From Chloroflexota bacterium (lineage in GTDB: Bacteria; Chloroflexota; Dehalococcoidia; GIF9; UBA5629), in NCBI GenBank assembly GCA_016865855.1, contig VGNX01000013.1:1-38070 (forward strand): DNA of 38,070 bases, read 5' to 3'. Shown here piece by piece: positions 25,059 to 33,184 of this stretch. The notes under the pieces were generated by a model. That model did no database searches. It was not told the DNA's origin and worked only from the letters and a program-made list of their open reading frames with translations. Made by a program: the position numbers and the translations under genes. Every line of letters starts with the position of its first letter. The first letter of the stretch is position 1.

Positions 25059-26222
25059 CTAGATTGCCCTTCCAGCTACACCGATATGGCGAGCAATGAC
25101 TATTCGCAGAATCTCCGATGTTCCTTCTCCAATTTCAAGTAGCCTCTGGTCTCGATAGAACCTTTCTATCCTGAAATCCTTCATCAGTCCGTAGCCGCCG
25201 TGGAGCTGCAAGCCTTGGTGAACGCATCGATGCATGACCTCCGAGCAGTACAGCTTGGCCATGGCTGCCTCTTTGGTTATGGGAAGGTTGTTTTCTCGCA
25301 TCCAGCAGACCTTGTAGAGGAAATTTCTGGCGAGGTCAATCTCAAGGGCCATGTCGGCTAGCTTAAAGGCATTTACCTGGAAGGTGCTGATAGGCCGGCC
25401 GAACTGGACGCGCGAGTTGGCATACTCCAAGGCTATCTCAAAAGCTCCCTGGGAGCCGCCAAGCCCCATGGCAGCAATGCTCAGGCGTCCGCCATCTAAG
25501 GTGGCCAGCATCTGGTGAAAGCCATCACCTATCTTTCCCAAGACATTTTCTTTGGGCACGATGCAATCATCGAAGAAAAGTTCCCCGGTATTGGATGCCC
25601 GCCACATCATCTTTCCTTTCATCTCCTGGGCGGTAAAGCCGGGCGCATCCCTGGGGACAATGAAGCAGCTGAGGTCTGCCCCTCCCCCCTCTCGCTTGCC
25701 GGTCACAGCCTGGACGACGATGACGCCGGTCAGCGGGCAGGCTGCATTGGTGATGAAGATTTTTCTGCCGTTGATAACCCAGCGGTCTCCCTTAAGCTCG
25801 GCTGTAGTCCGGGAGCTGCCAGCGTCTGAGCCAGCCTCGGGCTCGGTGAGGCCAAAGGCTGCCAGGCAGTCTCCGGCGCAGAGCTTAGGAAGCCACTCCT
25901 GCCTTTGCTTTTCATTGCCGAAATAATAAATTGGCCCGATGCCTAGAGAATTTCCGGCGGTGATGGTAGCGGCCTGGGAGCCGTCCACCCTGGCCAGCTC
26001 CTCCACCACGATGATATAGGAGATGTACCCCATGTTCGAGCCGCCGTATTTCTCCGGGACGAAGCATCCCAGGAGGCCCAGTTCAGCCATTTTCTGCGTC
26101 AGTTCGATGGAGAAATGCTCCTTTTCATCCAGCTCTCTGGCAACCGGGGCTATCTCTCTTTCGGCAAAATCTCGAATTGCCTGACGTGTTAGCTTTTGTT
26201 CCTCGGTTAGTTCAAAATCCAT
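25059..26222 (-). CDS. Acyl-CoA dehydrogenase
   Basis: FAD enzyme that makes enoyl-CoA from acyl-CoA and passes electrons to electron-transfer flavoprotein. The 387 residues are full length. The FAD/substrate signature AAFGLTEPEAGSD (121-133) is intact. So are RVQFGRPISTFQ (271-282), LHGGYGLMKDFRIERFYRD (340-358) and the catalytic Glu366 in EIGEGTSEI. It resembles short-chain/butyryl-type enzymes, but the chain length is not readable. It is the first gene of a two-gene operon with the XRE-cupin regulator. etfAB are in this window but about 8 kb away. Confidence 0.94.
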   Translation of the reverse strand: MDFELTEEQKLTRQAIRDFAEREIAPVARELDEKEHFSIELTQKMAELGLLGCFVPEKYGGSNMGYISYIIVVEELARVDGSQAATITAGNSLGIGPIYYFGNEKQRQEWLPKLCAGDCLAAFGLTEPEAGSDAGSSRTTAELKGDRWVINGRKIFITNAACPLTGVIVVQAVTGKREGGGADLSCFIVPRDAPGFTAQEMKGKMMWRASNTGELFFDDCIVPKENVLGKIGDGFHQMLATLDGGRLSIAAMGLGGSQGAFEIALEYANSRVQFGRPISTFQVNAFKLADMALEIDLARNFLYKVCWMRENNLPITKEAAMAKLYCSEVMHRCVHQGLQLHGGYGLMKDFRIERFYRDQRLLEIGEGTSEILRIVIARHIGVAGRAI

Positions 26223-26248
26223 GGCACGTTTCTCCCATCTAACATTAT

Positions 26249-26326
26249 TTGAGAGTGTTTATCCACGCTCCGTCTTCAATGTAATTGTGCCCCTTTAAGA
26301 TAACTTTCTGTAGCGAGGCTAAAGCA
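26249..26326. repeat. Family B repeat, long form, truncated at its right end
   Basis: TTGAGAGTGTTTAT through TGTAGCGAGGCTAAAGC aligns along its length with 17298-17378. The right half of the last hairpin is missing, and the sequence passes directly into the hicA remnant, supplying its stop codon. Confidence 0.7.
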
Positions 26327-26586
26327 GCTTGATAAATTCGTCGACTGATAGTCCGGCATGGCGGATAATGGCTCGTAACGTCCCTTATCCAATTCCTTGT
26401 GAAGGGGGACGACTAACTGGCAATCTGTCTCTTCCACTTTGTGGGAAAAATTATAGCTCATTGGTGATACACATTAAACATGTAGCTCCGAGGCTTTAGC
26501 CTCGGGAGTCCGACCCTAAAGGGTCGGGACTACATTTTCGGACAGCTTGTACACTTTTCGCCGGACAAGGCAGGAATTTTGCTCAT
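26319..26586 (-). pseudogene. hicA: Broken HicA toxin gene
   Basis: Three pieces on the minus strand add up to a HicA mRNA-interferase. The ATG at 26586 overlaps the hicB stop (ATGA) and reads MSKIPALSGEK, the usual HicA start, then runs into a stop. A family B repeat (26480-26535) follows. After it comes SHKVEETDCQLVVPLHKELD in one frame, then GTLRAIIRHAGLSVDEFIKL in another. A single missing base at the GATAAGGGACG site explains the shift. The last codons end on a TAG provided by the neighbouring truncated family B copy. The central part with the catalytic His region is damaged, so no toxin should be made. Confidence 0.75.
26480..26535. repeat. Family B repeat inside hicA
   Basis: TGTAGCT, hairpin CCGAGGC-TTTA-GCCTCGG, hairpin CCGACCC-TAAA-GGGTCGG, ending GACTACA. 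It separates the N- and C-terminal pieces of hicA. Confidence 0.85.
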
Positions 26587-26789
26587 ACTACAACCACTGA
26601 TATCTCAAATTTCTCTTCAGGTACAGGGAGGTTATCCCCCTCGAGCGCGTGAATGTAGCAATTGATAGCTTCCTTGATGTTTTTTAATGCCTCTTCTTTT
26701 GTCTTTCCCTGGCTGACACAACCGGGCAAACTAGGACATTCTGCGACCCAATAACCGTCTTCACCTGGATATAGAATGACCTCTCGCAT
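26583..26789 (-). CDS. hicB: HicB-family antitoxin
   Basis: A 68-residue HicB-like protein: VILYPGEDGYWVAECPSLPG (4-23), CVSQGKTKEEALKNIKEAI and a C-terminal strand ending ISVVVV. This is the partial RNase-H-like fold of HicB without an added DNA-binding domain. GTAGGAGG stands before the ATG. It starts 8 bases after the aminotransferase gene ends and may share its transcript. Its stop overlaps the start of the broken hicA, so it is an orphan antitoxin now. Confidence 0.85.
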   Translation of the reverse strand: MREVILYPGEDGYWVAECPSLPGCVSQGKTKEEALKNIKEAINCYIHALEGDNLPVPEEKFEISVVVV

Positions 26790-26797
26790 TTTTCCTC

Positions 26798-28006
26798 CTA
26801 CCTGTTCTTAGCTTTGCGATGTCTCTCGACGAATCTGCCCATTTTTTTCAGGGCTTCTTCGATTTCGGGGAGGGAAGTGGCATAGCAGCAACGGATGTAG
26901 CCTTCACCGCACTGACCGAAAGCCGAACCGGGGACTACAGCCACTTTTTCTTCCATTAACAGCTTTTCGGCGAATTCTTCTGAGGTCATGCCGGTAATCT
27001 TTATGGATGGGAAGGCGTAAAAGGCGCCTTTGGGCTCGAAGCAGGACAAGCCGATATCTCTAAATCCTTTGACTATGACTCTGCGCCGCCGGTCATACTC
27101 TCTCACCATTGCTTCCACTTCGCTGTCCCCGGCTTTTAAAGCCTCTATAGCTGCCATCTGTCCCATTATCGAAGCGCATAACATGGTGTATTGGTGAATC
27201 TTGGTCATGGCTCCGACAATTTCACTGTCGGAGGCAGCATAACCGATGCGCCATCCGGTCATGGCATAGGCTTTGGAAAATCCGTTTAGCAGGATAGTGC
27301 GCTCTCTCATACCGGGCAGACTGGCGAGGCAGGTGTGCTCAACGCCATAGACCAGCCGCCCGTAGACTTCGTCGGAGATTACCAGAAGATTATATCGTTT
27401 AGCCAGTTCAGCAATTTGAGTCAGCTCTTCTTTTGATAGGACTGCGCCGGTAGGGTTGCAGGGGTAGCCGAGTAAGATTGCCTTTGTCCTCTGCGTAATC
27501 CGCGGCTCGATGTCGTCGGCTGTTATTTTGAAATCGTTCTCCTCGGTAGTGGGCACTTGTATAGGTATCCCACCTGCCAGGCTAACAGAGGCGGGATAGG
27601 CGACATAACAGGGGTCGGGCATGAGGACTTCATCACCCGGATTAAGTATAGCTCTTGCCGCAAGGTCGACGCCCTCGCTGACACCGACGGTAATGAGGAT
27701 TTCGTTGTCGGGGTCATAGGTCAGCCCGAAGCGGGACTCGAGGTGGCTGGCTAATTCTGCTCTTAGCTCAGGCGTGCCTTTGTTGGAGGTATACATGGTG
27801 TAGCCTTTTTCCAGGGAGTAAATGGCGGCTTCACGAATGTGCCATGGGGTGACGAAATCAGGCTCGCCAACGCCGAGGGAGATTACTCCCTCTATAGAGG
27901 AGAGCAGATCAAAGAATTTCCTGATACCCGAAGGTGGAAGTGCGCTTACCCTTTCGGATATGTGGCTTTGAGATGCTTTAATATGACTCGACCCGCTTTT
28001 GGACAC
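26798..28006 (-). CDS. PLP-dependent aminotransferase, class I/II
   Basis: A 402-residue fold-type I aminotransferase (aspartate aminotransferase-like). Motifs are SLGVGEPDF (43-51), YTSNKGTPELR (72-82), YPCNPTGAV (181-189), SDEVYGRL (211-218), the PLP lysine K245 in NGFSKAYAMTGWRIGYAA, and a C-terminal FGQCGEGYIRCCYA. The start is GTG, with AGGAGG about 7 bases upstream. It follows an Lrp regulator gene by 39 bases. That pairing suggests control by an amino acid and a role in amino-acid breakdown or synthesis. The amino donor is not readable. Confidence 0.92.
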   Translation of the reverse strand: MSKSGSSHIKASQSHISERVSALPPSGIRKFFDLLSSIEGVISLGVGEPDFVTPWHIREAAIYSLEKGYTMYTSNKGTPELRAELASHLESRFGLTYDPDNEILITVGVSEGVDLAARAILNPGDEVLMPDPCYVAYPASVSLAGGIPIQVPTTEENDFKITADDIEPRITQRTKAILLGYPCNPTGAVLSKEELTQIAELAKRYNLLVISDEVYGRLVYGVEHTCLASLPGMRERTILLNGFSKAYAMTGWRIGYAASDSEIVGAMTKIHQYTMLCASIMGQMAAIEALKAGDSEVEAMVREYDRRRRVIVKGFRDIGLSCFEPKGAFYAFPSIKITGMTSEEFAEKLLMEEKVAVVPGSAFGQCGEGYIRCCYATSLPEIEEALKKMGRFVERHRKAKNR

Positions 28007-28045
28007 AGGTACCTCCTGTTTACAAAGCAGAGAATTAACTTGCGG

Positions 28046-28525
28046 TTAAGGGGTTACAGGCAGGCGCTTAATCCCTTCGCCGCCCTCAAATATTTCGCCG
28101 TCTTCCTTATATTTCTTAAGGATGAAATGGGTTACAGTGCCCTGCACCGTTTCTAACGGCGCCAGTTTTTGTGAGACAAAGACAGCGATTTCCTGCATGC
28201 TTTTGCCAGCTACCAATACTGCCAAATCGTAAGTGCCGGAGGCGAGATAGACGGAACGAGCTTGAGGGAAACGATATATACGTTCAGCTATGGCATCAAA
28301 ACCCACATCACGTTGTGGAACAACCTTGACTTCGACCAGAGCCAAGACCTGCTCTTCGCCCAATTTTGCCCAGTCAATGACGGCTTTGTATTTCAAGACA
28401 GCTCGGTCTTCCTCAGCCTTCTTGATCGACTTTTTCACCTCGGCGACTGATATACCGGTCATAGTGGAGATTTGCTCCGCTGTCAGCCGGGCATCTTTTT
28501 CCAGGGCTTCAAAAATCTGTTTCAT
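28046..28525 (-). CDS. Lrp/AsnC-family transcriptional regulator
   Basis: A 159-residue protein with an N-terminal winged helix (1-60, LTAEQISTMTGISVAEVKKS). The C-terminal RAM-type ligand domain includes VLALVEVKVVPQRD, SGTYDLAVLVAG and VTHFILKKYKEDG. Lrp proteins bind an amino acid and control nearby genes. GAGGAGG precedes the ATG. It lies between a small conserved gene and the aminotransferase gene on one probable transcript. Confidence 0.9.
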   Translation of the reverse strand: MKQIFEALEKDARLTAEQISTMTGISVAEVKKSIKKAEEDRAVLKYKAVIDWAKLGEEQVLALVEVKVVPQRDVGFDAIAERIYRFPQARSVYLASGTYDLAVLVAGKSMQEIAVFVSQKLAPLETVQGTVTHFILKKYKEDGEIFEGGEGIKRLPVTP

Positions 28526-28541
28526 ATTACCTCCTCAACGC

Positions 28542-28760
28542 CTAACAAATAAGCCACCATTGGTCTTGGGCCTCATTATAGCAGAGTTCGAAGAGCTTCT
28601 CATCCTCGGTGATGACTCTGAAAAATCTTTTGCCTGGTTCCAGCCACTCCTTCTCTATCCGGGATACCTTATGCTCTTTGTCCTGCCACAAGAAAGATTC
28701 CGGCCTCTGAGCGTAGGTATGGCCTGAATAGCATTTGACTTGAAGTTTATTCAACCCCAT
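28542..28760 (-). CDS. Small conserved protein of unknown function
   Basis: A 72-residue protein (VKCYSGHTYAQRPESFLWQD near 9-28, EKEWLEPGKRFFRV, LCYNEAQDQWWL at the end). It looks like a small beta-barrel and has the regular pattern of a real conserved gene, but I cannot name a family. The ATG at 28760 is crowded by AAAGAGGGG. A TTG two codons on would be better spaced. It is the first gene before lrp, 16 bases away. Confidence 0.6.
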   Translation of the reverse strand: MGLNKLQVKCYSGHTYAQRPESFLWQDKEHKVSRIEKEWLEPGKRFFRVITEDEKLFELCYNEAQDQWWLIC

Positions 28761-28793
28761 CCCCTCTTTAGCGAGCGCCTAGCAATCACGGTC

Positions 28794-28860
28794 TGTCATT
28801 GCGAGCCGAAGGCGAAGCAATCTCTGAGATTGCTTCGTCGCTACGCTCCTCGCAACGACA
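28794..28860. repeat. Family C inverted repeat
   Basis: TGTCATTGCGAGCCGAAGGC, GAAGCAATCTCTGAGATTGC and TTCGTCGCTACGCTCCTCGC: a long nearly perfect hairpin, 14 bases downstream of gatA. Confidence 0.85.
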
Positions 28861-28874
28861 CTTAACACTCTCTT

Positions 28875-30335
28875 TTATATCGGCGGTTTTTTCTTGTGCC
28901 AGTCGGTAGCTTGCTCGTAGGCAAAGGCGATGTGAAGTATGGTTTCTTCGTCGAAAGGCTTGCCTATAATCTGCATGCCTATGGGTAAACCATCGGCGAA
29001 ACCGGCTGGCACGGAGATTGCTGGAAGGCCGGCGATGTTTATGGGCAAAGTGCAGACGTCGCTCAGATACATTTGTATAGGGTCATCCACCTTTTCACCA
29101 AGCTTAAACGGCACTGTAGGCGATGTCGGCGTGACCAGAGCATCATATTTCTCGAAGGCTTGGTCAAATTCCCTTCTTATTAAAGTGCGTACCTTCTGGG
29201 CTTTAAGGTAGTAGGCATCGTAGTAGCCAGCCGATAGGGCATAGGTTCCCAGCATGATGCGCCTTTTGACCTCAGCCCCGAAGCCAAACTGCTTTGTCTT
29301 CTCCATAGCTTCCCACATGTTGCTGGTATCTTGGTAGGAGAAGCCGTATTTTACCCCATCATATCGAGCCAGGTTTGCCGAGGCTTCAGAAGGGGCCAGG
29401 ATGTAATAAGCGGCAAGTGCATATTTAGTGTGGGGCAATGAGGCATCCCAGTCTATTTTAGCCCCCAGCTCCTCTAGCTTTTTTATGGCTGCCTCTATGC
29501 TGGCTCTTACCTCCTTCTGCATGCCCTCGACGAAATATTCCTTAGGGATGCCTATGCGTAGATTCTTAAGGTCTGGAATCAGTGCTTTGGTGTAATCAGG
29601 CACAGGATAAGGAGCTGAGGTTGAATCTCTGGGGTCATGGCCGGCGATAACATTCAATACCAGGGCACAGTCGGCGGCATTTTTGGTGATAGGGCCAATC
29701 TGGTCAAGCGAGCTGGCGAAGGCGACCAGGCCAAAGCGACTCACCCTACCATAGGTCGGCTTCAAGCCGACCACGCTGCAGAACCCGGCAGGCTGACGGA
29801 TACTGCCGCCGGTATCGGAGCCAAGGGCGTAGATGGCTTCATCAGTAGCCACGGCAACGGCCGAGCCACCACTGCTGCCGCCGGGAACACGGTCTAAGTC
29901 CCAGGGGTTTCGTGTTGTGAAGAAAGCGGAATTCTCTGTTGATGAGCCCATGGCAAACTCATCCATGTTGGTCTTTCCTAAGATCACCGCTTTACCGGCT
30001 TTCAGTTTCTCTATAACTGTGGCATCATAAGGAGGAACAAAATTTCCCAGGATTTTTGATGAGCAGGTGGTCTTGATGCCCTTGGTGCACATAACGTCTT
30101 TAATCAAAGCAGGTATGCCGGTTAAGGGCTTGATTTTGCCGCTGCCGATGGCCTTGTCTGCATTCTTGGCTTGCTCTAAAGCAGCATCTTCACTGATGGT
30201 AACGCAAGCGTGGACCTTGTCTTCGACCTTAGCCAGGCGTACCAAAATGGCTTTGGTCAATTCGACCGAGGATGTCCTTTTTTCTTTTAGAAGCTGGTGA
30301 GCCTGGCTGATGGTCAGTTGATGGAGGTCGTTCAT
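28875..30335 (-). CDS. gatA: Asp/Glu-tRNA amidotransferase subunit A
   Basis: The glutaminase subunit of GatCAB, which turns Glu-tRNA-Gln (and Asp-tRNA-Asn) into the amide form. The 486 residues carry the amidase signature with the full catalytic triad: Lys79 (ALIKD), cis-Ser154 (PGGSSGGSA) and nucleophile Ser178 (GSDTGGSIR). It follows gatC by 3 bases on the same strand. gatB is not in the window, so the complex is split in this genome. Confidence 0.96.
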   Translation of the reverse strand: MNDLHQLTISQAHQLLKEKRTSSVELTKAILVRLAKVEDKVHACVTISEDAALEQAKNADKAIGSGKIKPLTGIPALIKDVMCTKGIKTTCSSKILGNFVPPYDATVIEKLKAGKAVILGKTNMDEFAMGSSTENSAFFTTRNPWDLDRVPGGSSGGSAVAVATDEAIYALGSDTGGSIRQPAGFCSVVGLKPTYGRVSRFGLVAFASSLDQIGPITKNAADCALVLNVIAGHDPRDSTSAPYPVPDYTKALIPDLKNLRIGIPKEYFVEGMQKEVRASIEAAIKKLEELGAKIDWDASLPHTKYALAAYYILAPSEASANLARYDGVKYGFSYQDTSNMWEAMEKTKQFGFGAEVKRRIMLGTYALSAGYYDAYYLKAQKVRTLIRREFDQAFEKYDALVTPTSPTVPFKLGEKVDDPIQMYLSDVCTLPINIAGLPAISVPAGFADGLPIGMQIIGKPFDEETILHIAFAYEQATDWHKKKPPI

Positions 30336-30338
30336 GAT

Positions 30339-30626
30339 TTATTCCAGAACTGCCCGTGTTTTGAAGCAATTGCTCTCTCGTTGAGGCGCGTTATCCATGA
30401 TGTCTTTCACCGGGTAGGATGCCTTTGCCTCGTCGGGTCTGAGGACATTTTGGAGAACGATAGACTGGGCTGTGGGTGGGAGGTCGGTGGTGTCGAGTTG
30501 CTTAAGTATTTCGAACTGTTCCAGGATGTCGGATAGCTGGATTCTGAACTTCTCAATTTCAGCTTCGCTCAATCCTAATCTGGCCAGGAGAGCGATATGT
30601 TGTACTTCCTCACGGCTTAGTTTCAT
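30339..30626 (-). CDS. gatC: Asp/Glu-tRNA amidotransferase subunit C
   Basis: A 95-residue GatC: LSREEVQHIALLARLGLSEA at 3-22, ILEQFEILKQLDTTD, and the C-terminal LRPDEAKASYPVKDIMDNAP. It bridges GatA and GatB. The AGGAT site before the ATG is weak. A minus-strand extended -10 (TGT-TATAAT, 30693-30688) lies about 60 bases upstream. Confidence 0.95.
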   Translation of the reverse strand: MKLSREEVQHIALLARLGLSEAEIEKFRIQLSDILEQFEILKQLDTTDLPPTAQSIVLQNVLRPDEAKASYPVKDIMDNAPQRESNCFKTRAVLE

Positions 30627-30687
30627 TTCGTTTCATCCTGCAAAGTGGTAAGAATCGTCTTATTTGAGGTAACAGTTATGTCGAATT

Positions 30688-30693
30688 ATTATA
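30688..30693 (-). promoter_or_regulatory. Probable gatC promoter -10, extended
   Basis: Minus-strand TATAAT preceded by TGT. No good -35 is seen. The place where it should be (around 30711-30716) is the edge of a family B repeat. Confidence 0.45.
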
Positions 30694-30710
30694 ACACAAA
30701 GAGCTAATAC

Positions 30711-30766
30711 GTAGTGGCGAGGCTTTAGCCTCGCTCGCGCACGACCCTAAAGGGTCGTGGCTACAT
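30711..30766. repeat. Family B repeat
   Basis: GTAGTG, hairpin GCGAGGC-TTTA-GCCTCGC, hairpin ACGACCC-TAAA-GGGTCGT, then GGCTACA. The gatC-fusA2 gap (30627-31115) holds this copy, a family A copy, a family C half and a palindrome, but no gene. Confidence 0.85.
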
Positions 30767-30794
30767 TCTCTGTCATTGTGGGCCCTTTGCCCGG

Positions 30795-30870
30795 TGTCAT
30801 TCTGAGGGAGAAAAGCGACCAAAGAATCTCGTCCTTTGCCTTGAGATCCTTTGCTTCGCTCAGGATGACA
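30795..30870. repeat. Family A inverted repeat
   Basis: GTGTCATTCTGAGGGAGAAA on the left pairs loosely with TTTGCTTCGCTCAGGATGAC on the right. Confidence 0.7.
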
Positions 30871-30925
30871 GTTGGGAAAAGGCTCAGGGTAAACTCCACG
30901 TGGCAATTCCCCCTTCATCCTTGCC

Positions 30926-30961
30926 GGGATTGCTTCGTCGCTATCACTCCTCGCAATGACA
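30926..30961. repeat. Family C half copy
   Basis: GGGATTGCTTCGTCGCTATC then ACTCCTCGCAATGACA: the right arm only. Confidence 0.65.
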
Positions 30962-30993
30962 GGACAAAAGGTGCTCTCGCAATTACGCCGAGT

Positions 30994-31025
30994 GGGTAGG
31001 TTGGAGCATCTGCTCCAACCTACCC
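30994..31025. repeat. Perfect 15-bp palindrome
   Basis: GGGTAGGTTGGAGCA, a TC loop, then TGCTCCAACCTACCC. It has no T-run, so it is not an ordinary terminator. It sits 13 bases before the fusA2 -35. Confidence 0.8.
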
Positions 31026-31038
31026 AAATATCGCTGTC

Positions 31039-31068
31039 TTGACGGTTAGAGCCGGACATTGCTACAAT
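31039..31068 (+). promoter_or_regulatory. Promoter of the EF-G-like gene
   Basis: TTGACG (31039-31044), an 18-base spacer ending TGC, and TACAAT (31063-31068): near-consensus with an extended -10. Confidence 0.65.
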
Positions 31069-31115
31069 GCCACTGCCCATAAAGAGAAACTACAACTAGG
31101 AACGAGGTGCCATAA

Positions 31116-33173
31116 GTGCATCATTTTGAGCCAGAAAAAATCCGTAACGTTGTTTTACTATCGCATTCCGGTGCTGGCAAAACGTCGCTGTCCGAAGCGA
31201 TGCTTTTCAGTTCAGGGGCAATCAGCCGCTTAGGCAACGTCATTGATGGCACAACCACTTCTGATTATGACCCGGGCGAGATTAAGCGCCAGATTAGCAT
31301 TAACCTGTCTTTGCTCCCATGCCAGTGGAAAGATTGTAAGCTCAACCTCATTGATACTCCAGGCTACCCTGATTTCGTGGCTGAAGTTAAAGTAGGGTTG
31401 TCTGTTAGCGAGGGTGCAGTCATTGTGGTTTGTGCTGTCTCTGGGGTAGAGGTGGGTACTGAGCAGGTGTGGGGATATACTGGTGAGGCGAAATTGCCGC
31501 GCCTCATTTTCGTCAATAAGATGGACAGGGAGAATGCCAACTTCTTTAATACCTTAAAAGATATTCAGACGAAACTGGGGACGAAATGTTTGCCTATTCA
31601 ATTGCCCATAGGTTCCCAGAAAGATTTCCAGGGGATAGTGGACTTAGTAACGAAGAAGGCATATAGCGGCACCCCGTTGAAGGAAACTGAAATACCGGCG
31701 TCTCTTCAAAGCGAGGTCGATTCCTACCGTGAAAAATTGGTTGAGGCAGTGGTGGAGGTTGATGATGAACTTATTGCCAAGTATTTGGATGGGGAAGAGA
31801 TAAGCGAGGAGCAGATTTACCGCTGTATAAAAGAGGCGACCAAGCTTGGTAAAGTTGTGCCGGTGTTGCTTGGTTCTGCCCTGAAGAACATTGCTGTCAC
31901 TCCTCTGCTGGATGTGATTCACGACTATATACCATCACCAAAAGAGCGGGAGGTATTGAAAGCCACCAATGCGTCAACTGGAGCTGAGGAGGCGGTGGAA
32001 GCGGTTTCGGGAGCACCTTTGTCGGCGTTGGTTTTCAAGACTTCTAATGACCCTCGTGTGGGCAAGATCAGCTATTTTAGAGTTTATTCAGGGGTTGTTT
32101 CCAGCAATTCACAGGTGTGGAATGTTAACAAGAGCTCGGCTGAGCGGATAGGACAACTTTTTGTCTTGCGAGGCAAAACACAGGAGGCGGTGCCCCAACT
32201 CAGTGTTGGAGATATCGGTGCTGTAGCTAAACTAGCCTCGACCACTACAGGAGATACTCTTGGTTCGCGTGAGCGTCAATTGAAGTTCGCCCCTGTTGAG
32301 TTCCCTGCGCCACTATTGAATATGGCAGTCCAGCCTAAATCAAGGGCTGATTTGGACAAAATGAGCACGGTGCTGCCTAGAATCTGTGAAGAGGACTTGA
32401 CTTTAAAGGTGCAGCGGGAGGCTGATATTGGGGAGATACTCCTGGGTGGAATGGGTGAAACACATCTCGATGTTGCTGCTGAGAGGCTATCGAGCAAGTT
32501 CGGGGTGGAAGTCAATCTGCAGCGACCTAAAGTCCCTTATAAAGAGACCATTACTGTACCAGTCAAGGCAGAGTACAAGCATAAGAAGCAAACGGGCGGT
32601 CATGGCCAGTATGGCCATGTCCTTCTAGAGTTGGAGCCTTCACCAAGAGGTACTGGTTTTGAGTTTGCCGTGAGGGTGGTTGGTGGAGCCGTGCCTAGGA
32701 ATTATATCCCAGCAGTGGAAAAAGGGGTCAATGAAGCCAGACTTGAGGGAGTTTTAGGCGGATATCCTGTGGTTGATGTGAAGGTGACGCTTTATGATGG
32801 GAGTTTCCACCCTGTTGATTCGTCGGACATGTCTTTTAAAATCGCTGGGGCGCAGGCTTTGAAGAAGGGACTGGCTGAAGGGCAGCCTGTCTTGCTTGAG
32901 CCGATTGTAAGTATGATAATCACCGTTCCCGAGGCCTTTACCGGTGACATAATTGGTGACCTCAATACCAAACGGGCACGTGTGTTAGGTATGAACCCAG
33001 GGAACGGAGTCAATATTATCGAAGCACAGGCTCCACTATCAGAAGTGCTGCGCTATGCTATTGACCTCAGGTCAATAACTCAGGGACGCGGCACTTTCAC
33101 CACTCAATTCAGCCACTATGAAGAGGTGCCTGCACCCATCGCCCAGAAAGTTATAGCCAAGCGAGGTCAGTAG
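31116..33173 (+). CDS. EF-G-like translation factor (EF-G-2 type GTPase)
   Basis: A 685-residue five-domain EF-G relative. The G domain differs from true EF-G. The P-loop is SHSGAGKT (16-23) rather than the usual HIDAGKTT. The switch II sequence is DTPGYPDF (80-87), so the catalytic His of DTPGH is Tyr. NKMD (134-137) is normal. This pattern is that of the EF-G-2 group (for example in Thermus), whose role is unclear. It is unlikely to be the main translocase. Domains IV and V are intact (GGHGQYGHVLLELEP and GDIIGDLNTKRARVLGM). The GTG start has GAGGTG 7 bases upstream. It converges on etfA with an 11-base gap. Confidence 0.9.
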   Translation: MHHFEPEKIRNVVLLSHSGAGKTSLSEAMLFSSGAISRLGNVIDGTTTSDYDPGEIKRQISINLSLLPCQWKDCKLNLIDTPGYPDFVAEVKVGLSVSEGAVIVVCAVSGVEVGTEQVWGYTGEAKLPRLIFVNKMDRENANFFNTLKDIQTKLGTKCLPIQLPIGSQKDFQGIVDLVTKKAYSGTPLKETEIPASLQSEVDSYREKLVEAVVEVDDELIAKYLDGEEISEEQIYRCIKEATKLGKVVPVLLGSALKNIAVTPLLDVIHDYIPSPKEREVLKATNASTGAEEAVEAVSGAPLSALVFKTSNDPRVGKISYFRVYSGVVSSNSQVWNVNKSSAERIGQLFVLRGKTQEAVPQLSVGDIGAVAKLASTTTGDTLGSRERQLKFAPVEFPAPLLNMAVQPKSRADLDKMSTVLPRICEEDLTLKVQREADIGEILLGGMGETHLDVAAERLSSKFGVEVNLQRPKVPYKETITVPVKAEYKHKKQTGGHGQYGHVLLELEPSPRGTGFEFAVRVVGGAVPRNYIPAVEKGVNEARLEGVLGGYPVVDVKVTLYDGSFHPVDSSDMSFKIAGAQALKKGLAEGQPVLLEPIVSMIITVPEAFTGDIIGDLNTKRARVLGMNPGNGVNIIEAQAPLSEVLRYAIDLRSITQGRGTFTTQFSHYEEVPAPIAQKVIAKRGQ

Positions 33174-33184
33174 TTAACGGCCAG

